From NCBI RefSeq assembly GCF_030372105.1, contig NZ_JAUDBQ010000003.1:186001-250000 (forward strand): a stretch of 64,000 nt of DNA, read 5' to 3'. Shown here piece by piece: positions 44,118 through 53,326 of this stretch (positions within the stretch are counted from its first letter, which is position 1; each line of letters opens with the position of its first letter). The position numbers and the translations under genes are program-made. This DNA is from Cellulomonas cellasea (GTDB lineage Bacteria > Actinomycetota > Actinomycetes > Actinomycetales > Cellulomonadaceae). The notes beneath the pieces were generated by a model, which searched no databases, had not been told where the DNA came from, and worked only from the letters and a program-made list of their open reading frames with translations.

Positions 44118-45599
44118 TCAGTTGCCCGTGAGCTTCTCGCGCAGAGCGGCGAGCGCCTCGTCAGACGCGAGGGTGCCCGTGGCCTCCTCGGCCGGAGCCG
44201 ACGAGTAGGACGACGCGGACGACGAGCTGCTGCTGCTCACAACGCCCTCGCCGTTCGCGGCCTCGGCGTCGGCCTTGCTGGCCTCGGCGACCTGCTTGCG
44301 GTGGGCCTCCCAGCGCTCGTGGGCCTTGGCGTACTGCGCCTCCCACACCTCGCGCTGAGCCTCGAAGCCCTCGAGCCACTCGTTCGTGGTCGGGTCGAAG
44401 CCCTCGGGGTACTTGTAGTTGCCCTGCTCGTCGTACTCGGCCGCCATGCCGTACAGCGCGGGGTCGAAGTCGTCGGAGTTGGGGTCGACGCCCTCGTTCG
44501 CCTGCTTGAGCGACAGCGAGATGCGGCGACGCTCGAGGTCGATGTCGATGACCTTGACGAAGACGTCGTCGCCGACCTGGACGACCTGCTCCGGGATCTC
44601 GACGTGGCGCACGGCCAGCTCCGAGATGTGGACCAGGCCCTCGATGCCGTCCTCGACGCGCACGAACGCGCCGAACGGGACGAGCTTGGTGACCTTGCCG
44701 GGGACGACCTGGCCGATGGCGTGCGTCCGGGCGAAGGCCTGCCACGGGTCCTCCTGCGTCGCCTTCAGCGACAGGGAGACACGCTCGCGGTCGAAGTCGA
44801 CGTCGAGAACCTCGACGGTGACCTCCTGGCCGACCTCGACGACCTCGGACGGGTGGTCGATGTGCTTCCAGGACAGCTCGGAGACGTGGACGAGCCCGTC
44901 GACGCCGCCGAGGTCCACGAACGCGCCGAAGTTGACGATCGAGGAGACGACACCGGGGCGGACCTGGCCCTTCTGCAGGGTCTGCAGGAAGGTCGAGCGC
45001 ACCTCGGACTGCGTCTGCTCGAGCCAGGCACGGCGCGACAGGACGACGTTGTTGCGGTTCTTGTCGAGCTCGATGATCTTGGCCTCGATCTCCTTGCCCA
45101 CGTAGGGCTGGAGGTCGCGGACGCGACGCATCTCCACGAGCGATGCGGGCAGGAAGCCGCGCAGGCCGATGTCGAGGATGAGGCCGCCCTTGACGACCTC
45201 GATGACGGTGCCGGTGACGACGCCGTCCTCCTCCTTGATCTTCTCGATCGTGCCCCACGCGCGCTCGTACTGCGCACGCTTCTTGGACAGGATCAGACGA
45301 CCTTCCTTGTCCTCCTTCTGGAGGACCAGGGCCTCGACCTCGTCGCCCACCTGGACGACCTCTCCGGGGTCCACGTCGTGCTTGATGGACAGCTCGCGGG
45401 AGGGGATGACGCCCTCGGTCTTGTAACCGATGTCAAGCAGCACCTCGTCACGGTCGACCTTGACGATGGTGCCCGAGACGATGTCACCGTCATTGAAGTA
45501 CTTGATGGTGGCGTCGATGGCGGCGAGGAAGTCCTCGGCCGTGCCGATGTCGTTGATCGCGACCTGCGGCGTGGCGGGCTTCGCGGTGGAAATGCTCAT
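44118..45599 (-). CDS. rpsA: 30S ribosomal protein S1
   Basis: RNA-binding ribosomal protein with four S1 domains (about 38-106, 124-189, 207-275 and 292-362), as usual in actinobacteria instead of six. After the last domain come a charged helical stretch and a Ser-rich run near residue 455, then the end AALREKLTGN. ATG 45599 is chosen; GGAG lies 11 bases before it, rather far. A clear promoter and two leader hairpins lie upstream. Confidence 0.97.
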   Translation of the reverse strand: MSISTAKPATPQVAINDIGTAEDFLAAIDATIKYFNDGDIVSGTIVKVDRDEVLLDIGYKTEGVIPSRELSIKHDVDPGEVVQVGDEVEALVLQKEDKEGRLILSKKRAQYERAWGTIEKIKEEDGVVTGTVIEVVKGGLILDIGLRGFLPASLVEMRRVRDLQPYVGKEIEAKIIELDKNRNNVVLSRRAWLEQTQSEVRSTFLQTLQKGQVRPGVVSSIVNFGAFVDLGGVDGLVHVSELSWKHIDHPSEVVEVGQEVTVEVLDVDFDRERVSLSLKATQEDPWQAFARTHAIGQVVPGKVTKLVPFGAFVRVEDGIEGLVHISELAVRHVEIPEQVVQVGDDVFVKVIDIDLERRRISLSLKQANEGVDPNSDDFDPALYGMAAEYDEQGNYKYPEGFDPTTNEWLEGFEAQREVWEAQYAKAHERWEAHRKQVAEASKADAEAANGEGVVSSSSSSSASSYSSAPAEEATGTLASDEALAALREKLTGN

Positions 45600-45684
45600 G
45601 TAGTGATGGACTCCGATGCGGACAGGAAGTAGTGCGGGCAAGGATCCCGGCGGATGTGTGGTGTTGTCGGTGCATGTCGTCGAG

Positions 45685-45713
45685 GCCGGCGAACCGGCGG
45701 CACGAAGACGTGC
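45685..45713 (-). promoter_or_regulatory. tandem small hairpins in the rpsA leader
   Basis: Two 5-bp stems: GCCGG-TTCG-CCGGC (45685-45698), closed by the stable TTCG loop, and GCACG-TCTT-CGTGC (45700-45713). They fold near the start of a leader of about 120 nt. Confidence 0.5.
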
Positions 45714-45726
45714 GACACCACTTTGG

Positions 45727-45755
45727 ATCTTATCTTTGCGGGGCAGGCGGGTCAA
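45727..45755 (-). promoter_or_regulatory. rpsA promoter
   Basis: TTGACC (-35) and TAAGAT (-10) spaced by exactly 17 bp on the minus strand, a strong match to the principal sigma factor. Transcription would start near 45720. Confidence 0.75.
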
Positions 45756-45781
45756 AGCCACGCCCGCCCCCGAGCCAGCGG

Positions 45782-46807
45782 TCAGGCGAGCGCCTGGGCC
45801 ACCTGGAGCAGCGAGGCGGGCACGTGCTTGACCTTGCCGGCGATCTCGGTGAGCGGCACGAGGACGACGTCCTCGCCCCGCAGCGCCGTCATGACACCCG
45901 TCTCGCCGCGTGTCACCGCGTCGATCGCCGCGACGCCGAACCGGCTGCCCAGGATGCGGTCCTCGGGCGTGGGGATCCCCCCGCGCTGCACGTGGCCCAG
46001 CACCGTCACGCGGGTGTCGAACCCGGTGCGCTGCTCGATCTCGGCCTTGACCCGCTCGCCGATGGCGCCGGCGACGATCTCGCCGAACTTGCCGACGGGC
46101 GCCTCATAGGACATCGAAGTGCCCTCGGCGGGCACCGCGCCCTCGGCGACGACCACGATCGAGAAGCTGGCATGCGCGCGGTGCCGGTGCTTGAGGAACC
46201 GGATGACCTTGTCGATGTCGAAGGGCTCCTCGGGGGCGAGCACGACCTCGGCCCCGCCGGCGATGGCCGACGTGACGGCGATCCATCCGGCGTGGCGGCC
46301 CATGACCTCGACGATCATGACGCGGTTGTGGCTCTCCGCGGTGGTGTGCACGCGGTCGATGGCCTCGGTGGCGATCGTGACGGCGGTGTCGAAGCCGATG
46401 GAGCGGTCGGTGCCCCACACGTCGTTGTCGATCGTCTTCGGGATCGCGACGATCTTGATGCCGGCCTCGGCGACCTTGCTCGCGGCGTGCAGCGTGCCGT
46501 CGCCGCCGATGCAGATCAGCGCCTCGATGCGCTCGGCCTCGAGGGTCTGCATAACGGCGTCCAGGCTGCCGTCCGACGCGTTGGGGTGATACCGGGCCGT
46601 GCCCAGCAGCGTCCCGCCGACGGGCAGCACATTGCGGATGTGCTGGCGGGTGAGCGGCATGACGTCGCCGTCGACGACCCCCCGCCAGCCGTTGCGGAAG
46701 CCGACGATGGAGTGGCCGTGCTCGCCCTCGCCTCGCTTGACGACGGCACGGATGGCCGCGTTCAGACCGGGGACGTCCCCGCCTCCGGTGAGCAGTCCGA
46801 CACGCAC
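45782..46807 (-). CDS. pfkA: 6-phosphofructokinase
   Basis: Phosphorylates fructose 6-phosphate at C1. It has 341 residues. GGDGT (101-105) carries Gly104, expected for ATP use, but PKTIDND (123-129) has Lys124, which is typical of pyrophosphate enzymes. Similar mixed sites occur in actinobacterial PFKs, some ATP- and one PPi-dependent, so the donor is predicted to be ATP with reservation. GTG start with GGAG upstream. Separated from rpsA by the rpsA promoter region. Confidence 0.95.
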   Translation of the reverse strand: MRVGLLTGGGDVPGLNAAIRAVVKRGEGEHGHSIVGFRNGWRGVVDGDVMPLTRQHIRNVLPVGGTLLGTARYHPNASDGSLDAVMQTLEAERIEALICIGGDGTLHAASKVAEAGIKIVAIPKTIDNDVWGTDRSIGFDTAVTIATEAIDRVHTTAESHNRVMIVEVMGRHAGWIAVTSAIAGGAEVVLAPEEPFDIDKVIRFLKHRHRAHASFSIVVVAEGAVPAEGTSMSYEAPVGKFGEIVAGAIGERVKAEIEQRTGFDTRVTVLGHVQRGGIPTPEDRILGSRFGVAAIDAVTRGETGVMTALRGEDVVLVPLTEIAGKVKHVPASLLQVAQALA

Positions 46808-46946
46808 GCGAGCACTCCTTCAAGTTGCCTGGAGACAAGGTTCCTCGCGCGTGGTTCGCGCCCCCGTCCAGGTCAGCGTATCCACCTCCGGCCTGGAGCG
46901 CCGGGCCTTGGGTCCCAAGCGCGTCGCGCCCCTCACGCGCGCGCGG

Positions 46947-48704
46947 TCATGCCACGCCGGTCGCCAGCTCCAGGTCCCGGCCGGGGATCGCCGCCAACAA
47001 CGCCCGGGTGTACTCCGTCTGCGGGGAGTCGAAGACCGCGTCGACGGGGCCCTGCTCCACGATCCGGCCCTGCTGCATGACGCACACCGTGTCGGCGATC
47101 TGGCGCACCACCGCCAAGTCGTGGCTGATGAACAGGTAGCTCAGCCCGAGCCGGCGCTGCAGGTCCGCGAGCAGCCGCAGGATCTGCGCCTGGACGATCA
47201 CGTCGAGGGCCGACACCGCCTCGTCGCACACCACGAGGTCGGGGCGTAGCGCGAGCGCGCGGGCGATCGCGACGCGCTGGCGCTGCCCCCCGGAGAGTTC
47301 CGCCGGGTACCTGCGCAGCACGTCGACGGGCAGCGACACCTCGTCGAGCAGCTCCTCGACGCGGGCGCGCCGGGCCGGCGCGTCGCCGACGCCGTGCGCG
47401 CGCAGCGGCTCCTCGATCGTGCGGTAGACGGTGAACAGCGGGTCCAGCGACGAGTACGGGTCCTGGAAGATCGGCTGCACCCGCCTGCGGAACGCGACCT
47501 CGGCGGCGCGGTCGGCGCCGCCCACCAGCTCGCCGTCGAAGGTGATCGACCCGGAGGTGGGCTCCACCAGCGCGAGCATCATCTTCGCGAGGGTCGACTT
47601 CCCCGAGCCCGACTCCCCCACCACGGCGACGGTGCGCCCGCGGGGCACGGACAGGCTCACGTCGTCCACCGCTGTGAACGAGGTCGACCGCGACAGCAGG
47701 CGGGCCCCGCGCAGCCGGTAGGCCTTGCTGACGTGGGACACCTCGACGATGGCGTCGGGCGTGTCGCCCGTGTCGCCCGTGTCGCCATCAGTCGCGGACG
47801 ACCCCCTCGCGCCCACGACGAGCAGGTCGCCCGCGAGCGCCGCTTCGTCGCCCGCGGCCTTGGCGATCTCGATCCGGCGCGAGGCGAGCGACGGCGCGGC
47901 GGCCAGCAGCCGCTGGGTGTACTCGTGCTGCGGGTCGCGCAGCAGCTCGCGGGCAGGCCCCTGCTCGACGACGCGGCCGCGGTACATGACCACCACCCGG
48001 TCGGCGCGCTCCGCGGCCAGGCCGAGGTCGTGCGTGATGAGCAGCACCGACGTGCCGAGCTCGGTGGTGAGGCCGGTGAGCCGGTCGAGGATGGTGCGCT
48101 GCACCGTGACGTCGAGCGCCGACGTCGGCTCGTCGGCGATGAGCAGGCGCGGACGGCAGGCCAGGCCCATGGCGATGAGCGCGCGCTGGCGCATCCCGCC
48201 CGAGAACTCGTGCGGATACTGCCGGACCCGGACCTCCGCGTCTGGCAGGCCGGCCTCCTCCAACAGCTCGACGGCGCGGGCCCGGGCGGCGCGCCCCCGG
48301 GCCACGCCCCCAGCCTCGAGCGCCTCGACGATCTGCGTGCCGACGCGCGCCAACGGGTTCAGGTTGGACATCGGGTCCTGCGGGACCATGCCGATCTCCA
48401 CGCCCCGCAGGCGCGCGACGGCCGCGGGGCCGCCGGCCGTGAGGTCCTGCCCGTCGAAGGTGATGCGCCCCGCGGTCACCGCGCCGTTCGAGGCCAGCAG
48501 CCCGATCACGGCGGCCGCGGTGGTGGACTTGCCCGAGCCGGACTCCCCCACGATCGCCACGGTCTCGCCTGGGTGGACGTCGAGGTCGACGCCCGTGACG
48601 GCCACCGTCCGACCGGAGTCCGAGGTGAAGGCCACCTCGAGCCCGCGCACGCTCAGCAGCGGCTGGGGCTTCGTCTGCGTCGTCACGCCCGTCATCGTGC
48701 TCAC
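46947..48704 (-). CDS. ABC transporter ATP-binding protein, two fused NBDs (DppD-DppF type)
   Basis: 585 residues carrying both ATPases of a peptide/nickel importer in one chain. Walker [10 protein letters not shown] occurs at about 53-61 and again near 370; signatures are FSGGMRQRA and LSGGQRQRV; each half ends with the oligopeptide/dipeptide C-terminal region. The linker is Asp/Gly/Thr-rich and includes a threefold GDT repeat. The GTG start overlaps the permease stop (GTGA). It should sit on the cytoplasmic face of the two permeases. Confidence 0.93.
   Translation of the reverse strand: MSTMTGVTTQTKPQPLLSVRGLEVAFTSDSGRTVAVTGVDLDVHPGETVAIVGESGSGKSTTAAAVIGLLASNGAVTAGRITFDGQDLTAGGPAAVARLRGVEIGMVPQDPMSNLNPLARVGTQIVEALEAGGVARGRAARARAVELLEEAGLPDAEVRVRQYPHEFSGGMRQRALIAMGLACRPRLLIADEPTSALDVTVQRTILDRLTGLTTELGTSVLLITHDLGLAAERADRVVVMYRGRVVEQGPARELLRDPQHEYTQRLLAAAPSLASRRIEIAKAAGDEAALAGDLLVVGARGSSATDGDTGDTGDTPDAIVEVSHVSKAYRLRGARLLSRSTSFTAVDDVSLSVPRGRTVAVVGESGSGKSTLAKMMLALVEPTSGSITFDGELVGGADRAAEVAFRRRVQPIFQDPYSSLDPLFTVYRTIEEPLRAHGVGDAPARRARVEELLDEVSLPVDVLRRYPAELSGGQRQRVAIARALALRPDLVVCDEAVSALDVIVQAQILRLLADLQRRLGLSYLFISHDLAVVRQIADTVCVMQQGRIVEQGPVDAVFDSPQTEYTRALLAAIPGRDLELATGVA
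47761..47787 (+). repeat. 9-bp tandem repeat in the fused ATPase linker
   Basis: GTGTCGCCC twice and a third copy with a final A, in frame, encoding Gly-Asp-Thr repeats on the minus strand. Confidence 0.9.
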
Positions 48705-49633
48705 CGCTTCCTCGTCCGTGGGTCCAGCGCCTCACGCAGCGCCTCGCCGAACAACGTGAACCCGAGCGCCGTCACCGCGATGCAGGCGCCGGGCCACAGC
48801 GCCAGGCGCGGCGCCACCTCGAGCTCGTTCTGCGCCGCGGTGAGCATCCGCCCCCATTCGGCGGCGGTCGGCGCGCCGCCGCCCAACCCCAGGAAGGACA
48901 GCGCCGCCGCCTCGATGACGGCTGTGGCGAGCATGAGCGTGGCCTGCACGATCACCGGGGAGATGCTGTTGGGCAGCACATGGCTCATGGTCACGGTCCG
49001 CCGGCTCAGGCCCAGTGACGACGCGGCCAGCACGTAGTCCTGCCCCCGCTGGGCGAGCATCGACCCGCGCAGCAGCCGCGCGAAGATCGGCACCTGCACC
49101 ACGCCGATCGCGATGATCACGGCGGTGGAGGACTGCCCGATCACCGCCGCGATGGACACCGCGAGCAGCAGGCTCGGCACGGAGAGCATCAGGTCGACGA
49201 GCCGCATGGTCGCGGTGTCCACCCACCCGCCCAGGCCACCGGCGACCACGCCGAGCACGATGCCGCCGAGCAGGCCGACCAGGGTGGACAGCACCCCGAT
49301 GAGCAGCGACGCGCGGGCGCCCCAGACGAGCTGGGAGAACAGGTCGGCGCCGTAGCGGTCGAGGCCCAGCAGGTGCTCGGCGGACGGGCCGGGGATGAAC
49401 GTGGGCCGCACCTGCGCGCGGCCCGGCAGCTCGCCAGCGTCGAACGGGGCGATCAACGGTGCGAACGTGGCCACCGCCAGGAACACCAGGACGATCGCCG
49501 CGCCCGCGATGGCGCCGGGGTTGCGCCGCAGCCTGCGGGCAGCGGCCCGCCACGCCGAGTCGCCCGCGTGGTCGGAGGGCGCCGGGGCGCCGCTCGCGGG
49601 GGCGAGGGCCTCGGGGGTCTCGATGGCGCTCAT
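48701..49633 (-). CDS. ABC transporter permease, DppC type
   Basis: 310-residue inner-membrane permease with an N-terminal OppC_N-like segment and about six helices. The EAA loop is seen around [19 protein letters not shown]. It is translationally coupled at both ends, overlapping the DppB-type gene and the fused ATPase gene by 4 bp each. Pairs with the DppB-type protein to form the pore. Confidence 0.92.
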   Translation of the reverse strand: MSAIETPEALAPASGAPAPSDHAGDSAWRAAARRLRRNPGAIAGAAIVLVFLAVATFAPLIAPFDAGELPGRAQVRPTFIPGPSAEHLLGLDRYGADLFSQLVWGARASLLIGVLSTLVGLLGGIVLGVVAGGLGGWVDTATMRLVDLMLSVPSLLLAVSIAAVIGQSSTAVIIAIGVVQVPIFARLLRGSMLAQRGQDYVLAASSLGLSRRTVTMSHVLPNSISPVIVQATLMLATAVIEAAALSFLGLGGGAPTAAEWGRMLTAAQNELEVAPRLALWPGACIAVTALGFTLFGEALREALDPRTRKR

Positions 49634-50634
49634 CGGGTCCTCATCCTCGGGTCGATCAGGCCGTAGGAGACGTCGACGGCGAGGTTCACCACCGCGTAGA
49701 CGATCGCGATGATGAGGATGAACCCCTGCAGCACCGCGTAGTCGAGGTTGAAGACGGCCTGCGCCAAGAAGCTGCCGATCCCCGGGTAGGCGAACACCGT
49801 CTCGGTGAGCACCGCCCCGGAGAGCAGCAGCCCCACCTGCAGCCCGATCGTCGTGGACACCGGCAGCATCGCGTTACGCAGGATGACCCGGTTGCGCAGC
49901 CGCACCCGTCCCATGCCCTTGGCCCGGGCGGTGCGCACGTAGTCCGCGCCCTGCACCTCGAGCACCGACGAGCGCGTGATCCGGGTGATGATCGCCAGCG
50001 GGATGGAGCCGAGCGCCAGCGCGGGGAGCACGAGGTGCACGAACGCGTCCCAGCTCGCGTCGAGCTCCCGGGTGAGCAGGCCGTCCAGCACGTAGAAGCC
50101 GGTCGGATGCGTGGCCACCATCGTCGGGTCCTGCCGCCCTGCGGACGGGAACCAGCCGAGCTGCACCGCGAACAGCCACTTGAGCAGGAACGCGAGGAAG
50201 AACACGGGGATGGTCACCCCGAGCAGGGAGACCACCACCGTGCCGCTGTCCACCAGGCCGCCCTGCCGGCGGGCGGCGAGGTAGCCGAGCGGGATGCCCA
50301 CGCCCACAGCGATCACGAGCGCGAGGACCGTGAGCTCGATGGTCGCCGGGAACCGGGCGAGGAACTCCTCCAGCACCGGGCGCCCGGTGCGGGTGGAGGT
50401 GCCGAAGTTGCCTTGCACGAGCTGGCCCAGATAGCCGGTGTACTGCTGGAGCACCGGCCGGTCGAAGCCGTAGAGCGTGTTGAGGCGTTCCACGGCCTCG
50501 GGCGTGGCGCGCTCCCCCAGGAGGGCCGTGGCAGGACCTCCTGGGAGAGCGCGCACCCACAGGAACAGCAGGACGGACAACCCGAGCAGGGTCGGGACGA
50601 GCAGCGCTGTGCGCCGCAGGACGAGTCGGGTCAT
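49630..50634 (-). CDS. ABC transporter permease, DppB type
   Basis: 334 residues, six predicted helices. GVTIPVFFLAFLLKWLF and RVRLRNRVILRNAMLPVST match the conserved DppB loops. 16 bp after the binding-protein gene. The stop overlaps the DppC-type start (ATGA). Confidence 0.92.
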   Translation of the reverse strand: MTRLVLRRTALLVPTLLGLSVLLFLWVRALPGGPATALLGERATPEAVERLNTLYGFDRPVLQQYTGYLGQLVQGNFGTSTRTGRPVLEEFLARFPATIELTVLALVIAVGVGIPLGYLAARRQGGLVDSGTVVVSLLGVTIPVFFLAFLLKWLFAVQLGWFPSAGRQDPTMVATHPTGFYVLDGLLTRELDASWDAFVHLVLPALALGSIPLAIITRITRSSVLEVQGADYVRTARAKGMGRVRLRNRVILRNAMLPVSTTIGLQVGLLLSGAVLTETVFAYPGIGSFLAQAVFNLDYAVLQGFILIIAIVYAVVNLAVDVSYGLIDPRMRTR

Positions 50635-50650
50635 CGCTGGGTGCTGCTCC

Positions 50651-52318
50651 TCAGTCGCCGATCGTGATCACGTTGTAGACCTCGTCCTGCACGGGCGAGG
50701 CCGGGTATCCGTGGATGTCGGCCTTGAACGCGAGGGACGGCACGGGGTGTGCGAGCGGGATGCCGGGCAGCAGCTCCATGATCTGCGCGTTCGCCGCCTC
50801 GTACGCCGCGGTCTGCGCCGCCTTGTCCGCCTGGTAGCGCGCGTCGCCGATGGCCTTGAACAGCGCCGGGTCGTCGAAGCCCCACTCGTTCGCCGGCGCG
50901 CCGAAGAACACGCCGATGAAGTTGTAGGTGTCGTTGTAGTCGCCGGTCCACCCCAGCAGGTGGATGCCGTGGTCCGCGGTGCCCTGCATGCGGTCCAGGT
51001 ACTCCGGGTTCCACGGCTCGGGCACCGGGTTCACGGTGATGCCCACGGCGGCCAGGTCGGCCGAGATGGCGGTGAAGACCTGCTCGGGCGTGGGCATGTA
51101 GGGCCGCGAGACGTTGGTCGGGTAGTTGAAGTCGATGGTGAGGTTCGACTTCCCGGCCTCCGCGAGCAGGGCCTTCGCCTTCTCCGGGTCGTAGTCGTAC
51201 GTGGCGACGTCCTTGTTCCAGCCGTCGACGGCGGGCGGCACGAAGTTCGTGGCGACCTCGGTGCCCTCGGGCAGCGTCTGCGCGACGAGCGCCTCCTTGT
51301 CGATGGCGTGCGCGATGGCCTGCCGAACCTTGACGTCCGCGAGCTCGGGGTTGGCCTGGTTCATCGCCAGGTAGAGCACGTTGAACGGGTCGCGGTTGAC
51401 GATCTGGAAGCCCGCCTCGTCGAGCGCCTCGACGTCCGCCGGCCCGACCAGGTCGTAGCCGTCGATGTCACCGGCCTGCAGCGCCTGCCGCCGGGCGGTG
51501 GCGTCCGAGATGACGGTGAAGACGATCTTCTTGATCTGGCCCGCGTCGCCCCAGTAGTCCGGGTTCGAGGCCAGCACGACCTGCTCGCCCGGGCTCCAGC
51601 TCTCGAAGATGTACGGGCCGGTGCCCGTCGGGTGCGCCTTGGCGTACTCGGGCAGCACGGGCGCCTCCTCGCCGCCGGTGACGCCGTCGGCGTCGTACTT
51701 CTCGAGCGCCGCGGGCGACTGGATCGAGAACGACGGCAGGGACAGCGCCGAGACCAGCTCGGGCAGCGGGCTGGCCAGGTGGACCACGGCCGTCGAGGCG
51801 TCAGAGGCCTCGCAGCTCTCGTACTTGCCGGTGCCGTCGAGGCCCGGCACGTCGCTCGACGCGAACCCGCCGTTCACCTTCTGCCAGTAGTACGACAGGC
51901 TCTCGGACTGCAGCACTCCGGTGAAGTTGTTCCAGCGCTCGAAGTTGAAGCAGACCGCGTCGGCGTCGAAGTCGGTGCCGTCGTGGAACTTCACGCCCTC
52001 CTTGAGGTGGAACGTGTACTCCAGGCCGTCCTCGCTCACGTCCCAGGACTCGGCGAGCAGCGGCGCGGGGTCGGCTGTCCCCGGCACGGTGCCGACCAGC
52101 CCCTCGAACATCTGCCGGGCGACCCGGAAGGTCTCGCCGTCATTCGCGAACGCGGGGTCCAGCGAGGCGGGGTCTGAGGACGCCGCGAAGACGAACGTCG
52201 TCCGGGATCCCCCCGTCTCGCTCTGCGCCGCCTCGCCGTCACGGTCGCTCGCCGCGCACGCGGTCAGCACCAAAGCCAGCGCTGCGCCCGATGCGGCGAC
52301 CCTCAGGAAGGTCTTCAC
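50651..52318 (-). CDS. ABC transporter substrate-binding lipoprotein, family 5 (peptide/nickel type)
   Basis: 555 residues. The N-terminus is a lipoprotein signal with lipobox LTAC (VKTFLRVAASGAALALVLTAC), so the protein is anchored outside the membrane. The SBP_bac_5 fold follows (DPASLDPAFANDGET, LKEGVKFHDGTDFDADAV). GTG 52318 is chosen because GAGGGG lies upstream; the ATG two bases further up is followed at once by a stop codon. First gene of the importer operon. The ligand is probably peptides, but not proven. Confidence 0.92.
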   Translation of the reverse strand: MKTFLRVAASGAALALVLTACAASDRDGEAAQSETGGSRTTFVFAASSDPASLDPAFANDGETFRVARQMFEGLVGTVPGTADPAPLLAESWDVSEDGLEYTFHLKEGVKFHDGTDFDADAVCFNFERWNNFTGVLQSESLSYYWQKVNGGFASSDVPGLDGTGKYESCEASDASTAVVHLASPLPELVSALSLPSFSIQSPAALEKYDADGVTGGEEAPVLPEYAKAHPTGTGPYIFESWSPGEQVVLASNPDYWGDAGQIKKIVFTVISDATARRQALQAGDIDGYDLVGPADVEALDEAGFQIVNRDPFNVLYLAMNQANPELADVKVRQAIAHAIDKEALVAQTLPEGTEVATNFVPPAVDGWNKDVATYDYDPEKAKALLAEAGKSNLTIDFNYPTNVSRPYMPTPEQVFTAISADLAAVGITVNPVPEPWNPEYLDRMQGTADHGIHLLGWTGDYNDTYNFIGVFFGAPANEWGFDDPALFKAIGDARYQADKAAQTAAYEAANAQIMELLPGIPLAHPVPSLAFKADIHGYPASPVQDEVYNVITIGD

Positions 52319-52340
52319 ATGATCACCCCTCGTCGACGGG

Positions 52341-52378
52341 CCGGTGGCATGATCACGCCACCGGGGGAAGAGCCCCCG
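52341..52378. promoter_or_regulatory. inverted repeats upstream of the peptide-importer operon
   Basis: A 24-bp dyad with arms CCGGTGGC and GCCACCGG and a TGATCA centre, one mismatch pair only (52341-52364), overlaps CGGGGG-AAGAG-CCCCCG (52362-52378). Either an operator or leader hairpins; it lies 23-60 bp before the binding-protein start. Confidence 0.5.
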
Positions 52379-52486
52379 ACGGTAGGCGCGCCACGTCACG
52401 CGGATGTTACGTCCGGGTACATCCTCGGATCTGGGGAAACCTACCGTGTCAAAGGGCGATTCACGCCGTGGCAAAGGGTGTTTTCG

Positions 52487-53302
52487 ATGGATTCCGAAGA
52501 TCGGCTGGCTGACGCCGGCTACCGCACGGTGCCGGATGAGGCCGGCGGGCGGGCCGGACGGCGGTGGTGGGACGCGAACGCCGCGGAGTACCTCGACGAG
52601 CACGGCGCCTTCCTGGGCCCCGACGAGTTCTGCTGGTGCCCGGAGGGCCTGCGCGAGGCCGACGCCCACCTGCTGGGCGACGTCACCGGCGCCCGCGTCC
52701 TCGAAGTCGGCTCAGGCGCGGCGCAGTGCTCCCGCTGGCTGCTGGGCCACGGGGCGGCCCAGGTGGTCGCCACGGACGTCTCCGGCGGCATGCTCGCCGC
52801 CGGCGCCCAGTACGACGCCGCGGCAGGGCGGCGGACCCCGATGGCCCAGGCCGACGCGCGCGCGCTCCCCTTCGCCGACGACTCCTTCGACGTGGCGTTC
52901 ACCGCGTTCGGCGCCATCCCCTTCGTGCCCGACGCCGCACGCGTGCACACCGAGGTCGCGCGCGTGCTGCGCCCCGGCGGGCGGTGGGTGTTCTCGGTGA
53001 CCCACCCGCTGCGCTGGGCCTTCCCCGACGATCCCGGCGTCGGCGGCCTCACCGCGACCCGGTCCTACTTCGACAGGCGCCCCTACGTCGAGGTCGGCGC
53101 CTCCGGGAACGTGCTCTACGCCGAGTACCACCGCACGCTCGGCGACCACGTGGGCGAGGTCGTGGCCGCGGGACTCGTGATCGACCGGCTGGTCGAGCCC
53201 GAGTGGCCCGCGGGCCACGACCGCACCTGGGGCGGCTGGGGGCCGGTGCGCGGCGAGCGCCTGCCCGGGACGGCGATCTTCGTGACCCACCTCCCGGGCT
53301 GA
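52487..53302 (+). CDS. SAM-dependent methyltransferase
   Basis: Class I methyltransferase, 271 residues. The SAM motif I is VLEVGSGAAQ (71-80), followed by TDVSGGML and a motif IV-like FDVAFTAFGAIPFVPD. The frame is open upstream, but ATG 52487 has AAAGGG eight bases before. Divergent from the importer and convergent with actP, so likely transcribed alone. The substrate is unknown. Confidence 0.88.
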   Translation: MDSEDRLADAGYRTVPDEAGGRAGRRWWDANAAEYLDEHGAFLGPDEFCWCPEGLREADAHLLGDVTGARVLEVGSGAAQCSRWLLGHGAAQVVATDVSGGMLAAGAQYDAAAGRRTPMAQADARALPFADDSFDVAFTAFGAIPFVPDAARVHTEVARVLRPGGRWVFSVTHPLRWAFPDDPGVGGLTATRSYFDRRPYVEVGASGNVLYAEYHRTLGDHVGEVVAAGLVIDRLVEPEWPAGHDRTWGGWGPVRGERLPGTAIFVTHLPG

Positions 53303-53326
53303 CGCCCACCGCGCGCCGGCGGCCCG

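Noticed and set aside
46808-46946. Terminator after the importer operon
   Set aside because: Only a six-base stem with a one-base loop (CTTGGG-A-CCCAAG) is visible, which cannot form a stable hairpin.
52447-52452. TTGACA (-35-like) on the minus strand before the binding-protein gene
   Set aside because: No acceptable -10 at 16-18 bp (the hexamers are TCCGAG-like).
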